Below are positions 33,790 to 45,615 of a stretch of DNA of 64,000 nt, one piece after another. Both the position numbers and the translations under genes were made by a program. Numbering within the stretch: the first letter of the stretch is position 1; every line of letters begins with the position of its first letter. Below the pieces are notes generated by a model, which was given only the letters and a program-made list of their open reading frames with translations, did no database searches and was not told the DNA's origin. Origin of the DNA: Humulus lupulus (taxonomy: Eukaryota > Streptophyta > Magnoliopsida > Rosales > Cannabaceae); contig NC_084797.1 in the NCBI RefSeq assembly GCF_963169125.1, forward strand, positions 98,481,868 through 98,545,867. The letters run 5' to 3'.

Positions 33790-36700
33790 AAGTAAAGAAT
33801 GTTCTTTACATTCAAATCTATAGAGATTGAAAGGACAATCTTTAGGAATTGTCTCAAGTGACTTATATAGATGAGAAGCTTAAATGCTTTAGTTTACAAA
33901 ATCCAAGAAAGGATTTTTGCCTTCCCGGTTAGGAGGATGTCTTATCCAAATAATAAATGTCCATTTATTCTTTTACAAGAAAAAGAGGATGTAACGCCCT
34001 GGATAGCCAAGACCGTTACACTGTGTGTTTATAAAGGTGCAAGACTTGCTAATCAAGTCATTTCCAAAAGTTGCATTTCATATAATTAAACATTTTAGTA
34101 CATGAGATCCTAAAAGAAATAGCGTTTAAAAGATAGTTTACAAAATTTCAGGTTATAGGTACAACTACCAGTCACTCTTAGGGCAAAACAGACATTTAGG
34201 CTTTCCCGTCCTGTACCACTCCTCGGCCGTGGCGGCTGATCAGCCGACTATGTACATTCAGCCTCAAAGCTCTCCCACTCAGGACTGGTCCACTCTACCC
34301 TTGCCTTTACCTCCACCACGTAGCACCCGTGAGCCAAGGCTCAGCAAGAAAACACAATAACAGAGCATAATCATCAATCAAACAGTCAGATAATTCATAC
34401 AGTATAATCATATACTCAACAATCCAAAATATCCATATAATCAGGCATTCAACATACCAAGCTTATCAATTAACATTAATAACCAATTCACATGTAATAA
34501 TCGGGGTTGACGCCCTTAGGCCGCACCCCTATTTATCCCACTGACTCCGGCCCGCTTAAACCGAGCTCAATGAATATCAAACTGTCCTCAGCTACTTTTG
34601 GCCGAGCTGCGCCCTGTGTGCTAATATTGATTCTGGCACTCTTAGGCCGTTTATCACATGTCTCGTGGCATAATACCATCTATGAAATCATACAGATATA
34701 GGGAAACTCTTTGTCCCAACATAATCACATATTCGGGAGCAGTTTTTCTTACCTTTGGATTCCGGTAGCTTTGATCAATGATGACAATCCTCAAGCATGA
34801 TCCCTTCCGAGACCTAGTGTACACCTAGTCACGGTCACAAGTTAGAGACATTACCAAACTTCAATCCCAAAACCTAACCTCGAGACCAATCCCGAGCCCT
34901 CGGGAAGCCCTAATTCCACCAAACGGGGTGGTGGAATCAAACCCCGAGCCCCCGGGCAAAAACCCTAAGAAATAATCCAAAAACCCCCTTCTGGAAACAG
35001 GGTAGCGCTACAGCGCCATAAAGAGGGCTATAGTGCTACAAGCAGAGCCAAAAAGCTCTGAAGCAACAGGGCCTAGCGCTGTAGCGCCCAATGACTAGCG
35101 CTACAGCGCTAATCACAGCACAACCCAACCCAGACTTTCTTCCTTCGATTTTCCCCGAGCCAAACCTCTCCAAAACTCATCCAAACCTCAACCATACCCG
35201 AAAAAAAGCCTTTCAACATCTATAACACATCCCATAAGACCCAACCATATGAAAATCAACCACATGCACCCCAAGATAAAGAATTCACCATGATTGAGCT
35301 TTAAACTCAACATTCAGCAGAACAACAGAAATTCAGGAGTTTGAAGCTAGAATTTCATACCTTCAATGGAGAATTTCAACCTAGGTTATCTTCCACACCT
35401 CGTCAACTTTCAACTCTCAAATCCTCAGGCTTAACTCCCTAGAATTCCCATCAAAACCCAGTTTAGAAAACCATTTCAACATCAAAACCAGAAACTAAAG
35501 AAAACCTTCAAACTTACCTTAAATGGAATGAATTACTCTTGCTAACTCCTCAAGAAAAATCAAGGGGCCAAGTGTGAAGTCTTAGCCTAAAGTTCCTCAG
35601 AATTTCAGCCTCAAAATCCAATAGAAAGGGTGAGAGAAACCTAAACCGTGAGAGAGAAAGCAAGACTTATGTTTTTCCTTCTTTCCATTTCTTTTCCTTT
35701 TATCTCTTTCCTTCCTTCAGACTTCAAAAGTTTTCTACAAATTCCACTAAAGCAATAAAGTAAAAGTAATACTTATCCCTGATTTTAAACCAAAGACCAA
35801 TTTGCCCTCCCATAATTCCTAAGCCTTTAAATCAATCTAGGGGCATTTCGGTCATTTGCTCCCAATTCCCGCTAATTCCTCGAATGTCTCTAATATTTAC
35901 CTGTAATGCCCCGAATTTCCTAATAAGGGTTAGGACCTTGATTAGGAGGCTGGGAGGGCCATAATTGATTTATTATAATATTAAATGATCATATGCGTGT
36001 TAATGTGAATTATATTATTATATGATGATAAATGCATGCATATGGGGGTATTTATAATGATAAGGGCATTTTGGTAATTTGGCATGTTGAGGGCATATTT
36101 GTAAATTGGGTGCATATTGTAATTTGTGAATGGGATTTTATTATTATGGAGATATATTCGAGCTCTTCGGCATGAGATGATCATAGATTATCAGTTAGCG
36201 GTTTTGTCATAACGGAGTTAAGTTTGGGGTAATAGAAATGTTTATTTGATGATAAATTGGGAGTATTTGAGATCAGGATGGAATTCTAGAAGTTTTGACT
36301 ATAATGTCCCCGGGGGTGTTTTCATGACCTCGAGCCTTAGGTTTTATTTGAGGTTACTTAAGCTTGAAGTAGCTTGTTAGATAACAACGTACATTAGAAA
36401 GTCTCTCTCTCCCTTCCCGATAGCCTATTTTACCGTTCGAAGCTTTCTTAAAGGAATTTTGAGTTCTAGGAGTCGGAATGTAACGCCCTGGATAGCCAAG
36501 ACCGTTACACTGTGTGTTTATAAAGTGCCAGACTTGCTAACCAAGTCATTTAAATAAAATCGTGTTATTGAAACTATTAAGGAACTAGGGTTAAAAGCGT
36601 TTTGGTTTCAAAAGTCACATTTTCATTAAAAGAAAACATTGTTTATTTACACAGGATCCCAAAAATATTAGTTTAAAGGCCGTTTACAAAAGTTACAAGG

Positions 36701-38514
36701 TTCAAATACATTAACCAGCCATACTAAGGCAAAACGAGCAGTTAGGTAGATCCATGTCCTGACTCACTCCTCGACCATGGTGATCGAACAACTGGCTATG
36801 TACATTTCACCTCGGAGCTCTCCACCTCAGGCTTGGTCCAGCTTGCCCTTGCCTTTACCTGCACCACGTAGCACCCGTGAGCCAAGGCCCAGCAAGAAAA
36901 CACAACAACAACAGAGCATGAACAATTAACAAACAAGTCAACATCTCACATTGCATCACATATATTCAGATATATCATCAGTCAGTATAATCAAGTATTC
37001 CTCATACTAGGCATTTCAGTTCATAATATTCACAATTCACAAATGATAACCAGGGCTAGGGCCCTCAGGCCGCTCTCTCCGTTATCCCGTTGTTCTTGGC
37101 TCCCAGTGGCCAATTCGCGCCCTGTGCGCTAAAATCATGTACGGCACTCTTAGACCACTTTTACATGTCCCATGGCGTAATACCAACGTTGACACAATAT
37201 ATCTTTCGGGAGCACTTAGTCCCATCACAATCATACAACCGGGTGCAGTTTTCTTACCTTTCAATTCACTAGTTCCCGATGCCTCGAAGCCGCGAGCACG
37301 GTCCTCTACCACGAGCCTCTCCAAAGACCTAATCACAACACAAATGAAACTTCCTTTGTCACTAATCAATCCAAAACTATTTCCCGGAATCAATCCCACA
37401 CTCTCGGAACCCCCAAATCCCTAAAACAATGCACCGAAGGCATCCCCCGAACCCTCGGAGCAAAGGCTCAAAATCGCAAATTCCCATGTCCTGAAATTGG
37501 CCTAGCGTCGCGGCGCTGCCCTATAGGGTCGCGGTGCCCAGCAAGTCAGAGAGCACACTCTGCCCAGAAACAGCCTTGCGCCGCGGCGCCCAAGAATAGG
37601 GCCGCGGCACTCCTTCGCGAACCCAGATTTCTGGGTTTTTCCTTACGTTTTTCCCGAACCCAAACCATTCCAAACCATCCCAAATTCATATCTAAGCCCC
37701 AAAACCAACTCAAAACCCCTAATAGACCACACAACAACCTAGAAACGTCATCCCCTAGCTCAATTACCCAATCATTCCCAAAATTCACTCTTGAGTTCCA
37801 TGCCTTAGTAACTCAAACCAGAAAGTTGAAAGCTTAAACCTAAACCCAAACCACACTTCAAATTCCCTAATTCATAACAGAAATAAGCTTTACAATCACA
37901 CAGAACCCTTACCTTGAATGGAGAGTCCAACCTCTAGCTTCAAACCACCTTCTCCTTTTGATTATTCCAACTCTGAATTTATGCAAAACCAGCCACCAAC
38001 TTATTTCAATTCATGCTTATCTTCTAAAAACCACACTTGAAACTTAAACAAATCATAACTAAGTCCTTACCTCTGAATATTCTTGGCCTAGGCTTGATTG
38101 ATAACTTCAAACCCCCTTGATTCTCCTTCCAAGAGCCAAATTCAGCTTCCTTCCTCTATCTCTCTTTTGCTCTATTTCTAGGTCTCCAAAATTCAGCATA
38201 AACCAATTTCCCAAAGTATTATACGTAATGTATTTTCCTTCAGCTAAAATTCACCTATTCTCTGCCAAAAGACCACTCTATCCCTCCATAAATATCCCTT
38301 TCTAACTAAACCTCAAGGGCACACTTGTCTTTTTCTTACTTTACAGTTCTACCACTTTTCCAACAAAACCTATTACTCTCTATGGTTACTAACAGTTACG
38401 CAGGTTACCAAATCACCAGTTACCATTATCTAGCTTTCTAGTACCGTCTCGGCACGTGCATCACATTGATATCACCACACCCACGTGGTACAAATCACAT
38501 AGCATAATTATCAC

Positions 38515-39401
38515 TGTTTACCGAGTTTTTCGGAAACGAATAACTAACAGAATAATAAAAAGATAAGAACCGTAGAAATACTGAAATGTAACTAAACAAA
38601 CAGTGTTTTTACGTGGTTCAGGCGTTAACAAGCCCTAGTCCACGAGTCGATGTTATTATACTTGGAAAAGATTACAGTAAGATGGCTGGTGCATAAGAAC
38701 TTCACCCACTCACAATGTTTCTCTCGGGTTCTCTTAAAGAAGATCAAGCTAGAGAGATTTTTGTAGAGTCTTTTTCTATCTGATCTCTCCCTCCCCCTTC
38801 TTGTAAAAGGAAGGAGTCTTTATAGCTAGGGTTTCGGATTAGGGTTTTTCTCTACGTCCATGAGTCTTAATTACACCAGCCATAAATAGGGGATACAATT
38901 ACTATAGTCGCATGGCTACCAGACTCTATGTGGGTATATTTACGTGAAAGTATGGGGAACACACAAAGTCAGCCGTCTTTTCCAAGTTGTCAGCGGAACA
39001 GTAGGCGAAAAGGTACCCTTAGGCGTGCTGGGATGTGTGCGGCTTTGACCTGACGGGCGTGTCAGGCGGGATCCTGTGTCAGACGGATATCATTCCAAAT
39101 ATGCCTTCTCCCGGACTCGACCGTTCGGTTTTGTTCTGTGCGGGGCACGGAACTGTTTCCGCGGAGACCACTCGAAGAGCCTCTCCTGGAAGGGGCCTCC
39201 CCGAGGGGTATCCTTCGGGAGTCCGGGAGAGTTGACGAGTTTCCGTGTTGTGCTTGTTTGGAAGAGTAATCCGGATACTAGACAGGAGAGGCGAAGCCTT
39301 TCTTTCCATCCGCGAGCTCTGGTCACCCTCCGTGAAAGACATCGATAATTCTGCTTCCCCGAGGTCATCAATCTAAACGCTATCCGGAAATCTGGATAAC
39401 A
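38515..39401 (-). mobile_element. Solo LTR D (Tat type), 887 bp
   Basis: Plus strand TGTTTACCGAG to TCTGGATAACA with perfect ATCAC duplications (38510-38514 and 39402-39406). The terminal hairpin is at 38516-38537. Its ends match those of the Tat-3 LTR. Open frames at 39035-39428 on both strands lie in its GC-richer half and are not genes. It is the youngest layer of the stack. Confidence 0.92.
38818..38824 (-). promoter_or_regulatory. TATA box of solo LTR D
   Basis: The minus strand reads CTATAAAGACTCC here, about 300 bp before the hairpin end of the LTR on the sense strand. Confidence 0.4.
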
Positions 39402-40519
39402 ATCACATAACATAATACACATAGTCATATAACATGCTTAAAATCATAATCATGCATCTTAATCATTAAAACCACACATAATTCCCATTATGCCCTCCAG
39501 ACACACTAATCAAGGCCCTTAAGCCTTATTAGTGAATTTGGGTCGTTACACGGAATCAAGCGAGGGTCGGAGCATAGCGATCCTAGGAAAGATTAGAAGC
39601 TTCTTAACTGAAGGATTTGACGGAAAACAACCCAATCAAAGGTAATCTAAGTTTGAAGTTTTGAGTTTCGAAAGTTTTTAAGCTTAGAATTGGACTTTGT
39701 GAATTGTTGAGTTTTTGATTGGTTTGAACCTTGGGTTTTGAGGGTTTTGGAACTTTGGGAAGCTTGGGAACTTTGATTTGATGATTGGGGAATGTTTAGG
39801 TATGATTTTGGAGTGTTAAAATCGAGTTTGGAAATGGCCAGAGTTGGGGGTTGCGGCCCTGTTCTTGGGGTGCCGCGGCCCTGCTTTGAAGAAGCAGGTG
39901 GAGGAAGTGAACCTGCTGAGCGCCACGGCCCTTGATGAAGGGCGCCGCGGCCCTTGGCTCAAAAAATTATGGGGTTCGCGGCCCAAGGTGCCAGGGCCGC
40001 AACCCTTGCCCTGTTTTGACCCCGTTTGCTCGTTTTGACCCCGGGAACTTAGCTATAGGCCTCGGGAGTGTTTCCACTACTTGTATTAGTTTGGATTGTT
40101 GTCCCAGAGGCTAGATTTTGGTTTGGTAACCTATGTTGATCATTTTATTGATGGTGTCCAATATTTGGTTATGATTAGGTGATCGCTAAGGGCTTAAAGG
40201 TTGATCATTCTCAAGGGTCGTTCTTATATTGGTTCTAGCTCGAATCTGAGGTAAGAAAACTGCACCCTGTGTATATGTGACATGCATGGCTATTATTGGT
40301 GCATGTTGGATTGTTGAATATAATGAATATGATGCACAAGAAACATGTGAATAGGACATGCTTTGCACATTGAGTATGATGTTGTTCAGAGCTTGAGCCT
40401 CTGTGTTCGTGCATAGTCCTAATTGTACTAGTACTTGTTAGGTAAGCATGCTGAATACCTTGTTATGGATATTGGATATGTGATACATGTTTGGTGGCAT
40501 GGCTTACTTGTGTGTGGCA

Positions 40520-41007
40520 CTGACTTATTAGTCAGAATCAGAAATAGTGTTAGATCCATCTGTGAAGCTGTGATTTACTAGTCAAGTTCACAATGGGTTG
40601 AACACTGGTCGTGTTTTATTGACCTAAGAGTCAGAAATGGCATAGCGTTATGTATGCCGAGCCAAATGAAGATTAGATCTAATCGATATCAGTAAGAATG
40701 ACTCATATGGGGTATTAACGCTGGACCGACCCTAAGGTCGATGAACTTATAAGTGCTTGGCTAGTCTGAGACTAGTTATTTAGAGCCAGGGCATATGGCC
40801 CGGTGACTGTTTGTCACATGGCTAGGGAACGCTGTTCCAATGTTATGACTCTAAGGTCATGAGGAAGGTTATGTTGGTGACTATTCACCATACACCTATC
40901 CTGTTCAAACTTATGAAAGGTTTACTTATCAATTAAGCCCGAGTGACCCTATCGTCACATGGCTAGAGGAGGCTGTACCCACTTTTGTGACTGTTGCGAC
41001 TGTCAAC
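40520..41007 (+). repeat. Stem-loop train in LTR B
   Basis: At least eight perfect 5-6 bp stems with 3-6 nt loops: 40520-40535 (CTGACT/AGTCAG), 40727-40740 (CGACC/GGTCG), 40761-40775 (CTAGTC/GACTAG), 40803-40817 (GTGAC/GTCAC), 40826-40838 (GGAAC/GTTCC), 40845-40860 (ATGAC/GTCAT), 40875-40890 (TGGTGA/TCACCA) and 40943-40958 (GTGAC/GTCAC). There is no coding potential. Confidence 0.8.
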
Positions 41008-42289
41008 TATTTATTGGGGCTAAGAGTCCTGGATGATTATTATGATCATTGGTTGATGTGTTATACTCAACATTATGTGGATCTGTTGCCTGTTGGAGTA
41101 GGGTGTGTGCCTTATGATCTGATGACATGTTATAACTGTTCATGAGCATATTAAGTTTTCTTGCTGAGCTTTGGCTCACGGATGCTATGTGGTGCAGGTA
41201 AAGGCAAAAGAAAGCTGGACCATCCTTGAGTTGGAGAGCTTAGGTGATGAGGTGTACATATGCAGCTGCTCGTCCACCACGGCCGAGGTTGAGAAGGAAC
41301 TAGGGTTAAACCCTGGTTTGCCGCTTAGAACGGCCTGTTGTAAATATTTTCTTGTAATAGACTCTGAAATTATAATTTTGGGATCCCAACATATATATTA
41401 AATGTTCTAGTGAAACGTTACATCTTAACCACAATTTTTAATCCCTAAACCACTAATCATACTTAGTTACACGATTTTGGCCAAATGACTCGATTAGCGA
41501 GTTTAGCACTGTTTACAAGGCACACCGTAATGGTCCCTGGAGTTGGGGCGTTACATTACTGCTTACTTCCCGACATCTAACTAATCACCAATTATATTTC
41601 TCAATATCAAATAGACTCCAATATATTTCCTAAATTCCCAGAAATACCCCCAGGCTCGCCCCCAGCCGGGTATAAATTCCCACCGTGACTTTTTCGCTAG
41701 ACCTCTCACTAGGATCGCCTCGAGTCACAAACTGCAAATATATCCACATAATAACGTGGTCTAAAAAATTAACACAAATATTTACATTTATGCCTTCAAT
41801 GGGCCAAAATTATGAATATGCCCTTATAACCTAATCAAGGCCTACATGCATACTAGTACACATAGTCATGCATCACATATATCCAAATAATCATATAAAC
41901 ATGCTTTTAATCATTTAAATCACATATAATCCAGTTATGCCCTCCCGACACACTAATCAAGGACTTTAAGCCTTATTAGTAAATTTGGGTCATTACAGAG
42001 GACATGAGACAAGTATTCCTAAAACTCTGTGATAGACTGTTTATTGTATCGAATGTTATGTTTTGACATTTGTTAAACGGTGGTAATAGTAAAAAATTGT
42101 CAATTCATTGTGGATTGAGTCATTGAATAATTATAAGGACTTAATTTTGAGTATCTTGAATATAATAGAGATTATGTGTATGTGCATTTAGGCAGAGACC
42201 TAAAATCCCAAAGGATGAACTGATTTTATATCTTCAAAGATTGATCAGCTTCCATAACTGTGGAATGAACATATTAATCTAGAAATATC

Positions 42290-42675
42290 TTAGACACTTC
42301 AGATTTGTATGTTTCACCACAAAAGCCGAAATGTGTGAGCTACAAGCAGTAAAATAGGCTATTTGATTTAGTTGAGTTCTGAGTCATTCTGGAAAGGGAT
42401 TCAGACTAGAATAAACAACTAGTATCTCATTACGAAAGCAATGAAGATGCAAGAATTCTAGAAGAACTAGAAATTCTGAGAGGATAAAGCACATGAAATG
42501 AAGTATCATTTAATTCAAGATAATTTTACATAATTGATGTAATAATCTTGAAGATAACTTCAAAACAGTTTCTTACAAAACTATTACAAAGACTTTGTTA
42601 GAAAAATTTGGTTAGGAGAATATGATTGACATATTAAAAGAGATGCCTCAATTTTCTTCAGGGCCAGTGGGAGAT
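42290..42675 (+). pseudogene. copia RNase H remnant and polypurine tract
   Basis: Text such as KAEMCELQAVK resembles the AEY acidic motif region of copia RNase H, and a fragment near 42595-42650 (LLEKFG, MIDILKEMPQ) fits its C-terminal end. The purine-rich CAGTGGGAGAT directly before the LTR is the polypurine tract. Many stops. Confidence 0.6.
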
Positions 42676-45615
42676 TGTTGGGAATAGTGCCCTTAAAGAA
42701 ATTGACTTGACAAATATTTTAAATGAAATAAATAATTGAATTGAATTATTATATATATAGACTATGTCTGATATTATATTGATAATATCAAGTTGTTGAC
42801 GCGGTTCTTCGCCAACAGGTAATTAAGAGGAGAGAAAGGGATTAGTGCTGAAAGTAGAACCGTCACAGATAGGAAATCTTAGAGGATGAACTAGGTGACT
42901 CAAGACACGTTTTCAAGTGGTTCAAAGGTTAAAATCCTTCTACTCCACTAGTCAATATTATTGATATATGCTGGGTATTTGGTTACAAAGTGTATATCTC
43001 TTCAGAGACTATTTTTTCCAACCCTTATCAACTCCCAGGGTCTCCATATTTATAGGAGAAGGCACCTGGAAGTTGGTAAGGAGGTCATCCCGTGACCTTC
43101 TTATTTGTCATATCAACTCTGTGACATTCATGATTAATTCCTAAACTTGACACATAAGTATGGTCAAATCGATAGATAAGGAGATAATGGGCCGCACGGC
43201 CCAACCCAGCCGTGGGTGTCTGAATACGCACGTTCCTGCTGCGTGTCCGAGAAGTCAGGGAGATATCAGACACGTGATGTCAGATATAGGCACGTTTATC
43301 TTGCGTGTGTTGACTTTACAAAGGGTCAGAGATCCATGAGAAGCTCGTACCACGAGCTGCTTCCTTGACCCGACCTTCGGCCTTCAGACTCCTTCCCCCA
43401 GTCTTGGGTAGCCTTGGCGAGTCCTTGCGGATACCTCGAGCTAAGGGGGTACGACCCCGAAAACAGGATCTCCGACCTGGGGAAATTTATAGACTAACCA
43501 TGATTAGTCCGAGGCTCGACCTGCTAATCAGCCCGTGGGAAAACCAGGGCGTACACAAGTAAATATCTGAAAATTCCAAAGTTTATCCATGTGATCTTAA
43601 TATCATATTGGTATGAGAGGTTCGAGATTATGATAATAAAATTAAAACAGTTCGTAGTAAAATAAAGTTATGGAATCTTTAGATTAATTACTGCTAGTAC
43701 AGTCCACTAGTATTATGAATACATGTGACCTAGATCCGGGTTACTAGTGTTGTAGGACACTTTAGTGGAGGTACTTTGCATGCTGAGAGTATGTAGAACT
43801 GGACCAGATGTTATTTTTTAATACTTGTTTAAACACTGTTTCAAAGTATTAATTGAACATATCAAACGATGATCATATACACGATGATCGTAATCCTATG
43901 GTAGCTATGAACTCCTATATATGTCATCTGATCCTTTGATTCATGCATTAAGGTTTGTCAGAATGATCAGGCTAAGAACAATTGTTTTGGGGACTCAATG
44001 ATGTATATGGCTAGGGACGAAGTTTAACAGATATGGAATCTATACCTTCTTATAGATTGAATAATGGTTCCCTATCGGGTTGACTTTTGGATTTGAAAAG
44101 GTTATGAGCGCTTACGTCGCAAACTTGTTGTGACACAACCTTCACTAGTAAAGTCAATGGTACTCTAGGAACAAGATATAGAAAAAAGGGTAAAACGATA
44201 ATTTTATTCCCTTTTAATTATGAATCATTAATAGAGGATTAATGCTCTGTGCAATTATCAAGAGTTCAATCTCATATTTATAGTGGAGTAATCATGAGAA
44301 TAATAAATATGATTATTTAATCAAAGAGCTTTGATTAATAATTTAATATTTATTGGAGCTTGATATTATAGGTCCATAGGTCCCTAGGGTGGCTCTATCA
44401 ACACCATATCAGTGTAAGAGTTGATACAAGAGTATAACTGTAATTTGGGAATTCGAGAAAAATTTTATTCTTCGGGTCAAGTATTCTATTATATGATAAT
44501 TGAGGTTGAATAATTAATTTAGAAATAATTATTAATTTTCAAAAATATATTTATTAATTCAAATTTATAAGTTTTTGAATTTCATATATATAAATAAATA
44601 AATTAATTAATTTTTGAAATTAATTATTTTATTTGAGTGGGAGAAAATAAAAATGGTAAGTCAAAAATAGTTTTTGATTTATTTAATTTTAAAAGATAAT
44701 GATAATGATGATCATCAATTTGAATTTTGAATTTAAAATTTAAAATTTGAAATATGGTAGTCATCTTTTCCTTAAAAAGATTAACACCTTATTTTGTGGG
44801 CGATTGATTTTAATTAAATAAAAGAAAAATGCAAAATCCTTGAAAAGAGAATAGTGGGCCACACATGACACAGTCCAGTGACTGTGCCATGTGTGTACCA
44901 CATATACTAATATTGTATCAATGTAGTTTTTATTTTATTACTTAAAAATTTGAAAATATTTTTTTTCAAATTTAGCAAGTTAAATATTTACCTAAATCAA
45001 ATCCTCTAATCATTATGATATTTTATTATATTACTATTATTATTAGGAATAATAAGGTAATAGAAATATCTCTCTGTATATGATATAGAATAAAGAGAAA
45101 ATAACACACAAAAATACAGATACAATTCATAATAGTTCTCAGAGTTTTTGTCAGACTAAACTCTTTCATTTTCTTCTTTATTCTAGCCATTCTCTTACCA
45201 TAATCCAAGTTCTCATGTATTGAGAAATACTTGTGATTCCTAAAATTCAAACCCATGTTCTCTATGTGCCCACACACTTTTTGAGGTGTAGAGAACACTC
45301 TGGAAGATCGTGGTTTGAGTGCTCAAAGCTTTGGACAGGAAGATTGATAAATATACGAAAAGACTTAAGGACACTTGATAGTCTTCAAGAGGTAAAAATG
45401 CATGTCCTTGTATGTTTATATGTTATATATAAATATATTGTATATTTATATATTTTTTGCATGATTAAGAATATGGTATGTTAATATTTTTGGATTGTTT
45501 TCTTATTCATATAAACTGTTTATATGAGTGATTAATTTTTTTTATTGTTGTTGTTCCTTAAAATAATGGGCCCACCATGTCAATTTCGATGCATGCTCTG
45601 AATGTTTTTCCAATA
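42676..45615 (+). repeat. copia 3' LTR, split by solo LTR E
   Basis: TGTTGGGAATAG to TTTTTCCAATA, collinear with the 5' LTR. Own length is about 2.17 kb after removing E and one target copy. It lacks about 50-60 bp present in the 5' LTR around 27930-27990. Confidence 0.9.
42794..43555 (-). mobile_element. Solo LTR E (Tat type), 762 bp
   Basis: Plus strand TGTTGACGCGGTTC to CAGGGCGTACA with perfect CAAGT duplications (42789-42793 and 43556-43560). The terminal hairpin is at 42795-42816, and a TATAAATA box lies on the minus strand at 43047-43054. Size and architecture resemble the Tat-2 LTRs, but the sequence is a different family. Confidence 0.92.

Larger units (their letters stand above)
36479..39550 (-). 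mobile_element. Solo LTR C (Tekay type), split by D
   Basis: Starts TGTAACGCCCTGGATAGCC, ends GGGTCGTTACA, with perfect CGGAA duplications at 36474-36478 and 39551-39555. It is the same family and orientation as A, with own length about 2.18 kb. Its GC module at 37500-37620 uses GCGCCGCGGCGCC, unlike that of A. Confidence 0.93.
35902..41555 (+). mobile_element. Solo LTR B (Tekay type), split by C
   Basis: Starts TGTAATGCCCCGAATTTCC, ends TTGGGGCGTTACA. The target copies TTACC (35897-35901) and TTACT (41556-41560) differ by one base. Own length is about 2.58 kb. It has a GCCGCGGCCCT module at 39850-40010, the GGTAAGAAAACTGCACC motif at 40249, a train of perfect stem-loops at 40520-41007, and the GGCTCACGGATGCTATGTGG box at 41173. 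Confidence 0.92.
33990..41997 (-). mobile_element. Solo LTR A (Tekay type), split by B
   Basis: Starts TGTAACGCCCTGGATAGCC, ends GGGTCATTACA, with GAGGA duplications at 33985-33989 and 41998-42002. Minus orientation is shown by the reverse complement of the GGCTCACGGGTGC box (34304-34336) and of the GGTAAGAAAA motif (34737-34756). Its own length is about 2.35 kb. The GC-rich module here uses AGCGCTACAGCGC repeats (35000-35115). Confidence 0.92.
33790..42250 (+). pseudogene. copia RT C-terminal remnant, split by solo LTR A
   Basis: Just before A the plus frames show LSQVTYIDEKLKCFSLQNP, the RT end of copia elements. A short SIYSFTRKR segment follows, and after A comes the GHETSIPKTL text. Removing one GAGGA target copy restores continuity of the segment. 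Frameshifts and stops are frequent. The polymerase active site itself is not found. Confidence 0.7.
27118..45615 (+). mobile_element. Ty1/copia element, heavily nested, 18.5 kb span
   Basis: Flanked by GCCGA target copies (27113-27117 and 45616-45620). The 5' LTR is 27118-29355, the degraded internal region is 29356-42675, and the 3' LTR is 42676-45615. Remnants of gag, RT and RNase H in copia order place pol on the plus strand. Without the insertions A to E the element would be about 9.7 kb. Both LTRs end CCAATA, so the original ends were TG...TA. Confidence 0.92.

Noticed and set aside
34504..34700. Short open frame near the A LTR centre
   Set aside because: LTR sequence repeated in inverted form in LTR H (63680-63830), where the frame is not kept.
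39035..39428. Overlapping open frames on both strands
   Set aside because: They lie in solo LTR D, are short, mutually overlapping and caused by higher GC content.
36479..39550. A 3.07-kb LTR variant
   Set aside because: The excess length is explained by solo LTR D with its own ATCAC duplication.
40520..41007. Riboswitch or bacterial attenuator
   Set aside because: Serial hairpins are in a plant LTR; no ligand-binding core and no downstream gene of that kind.
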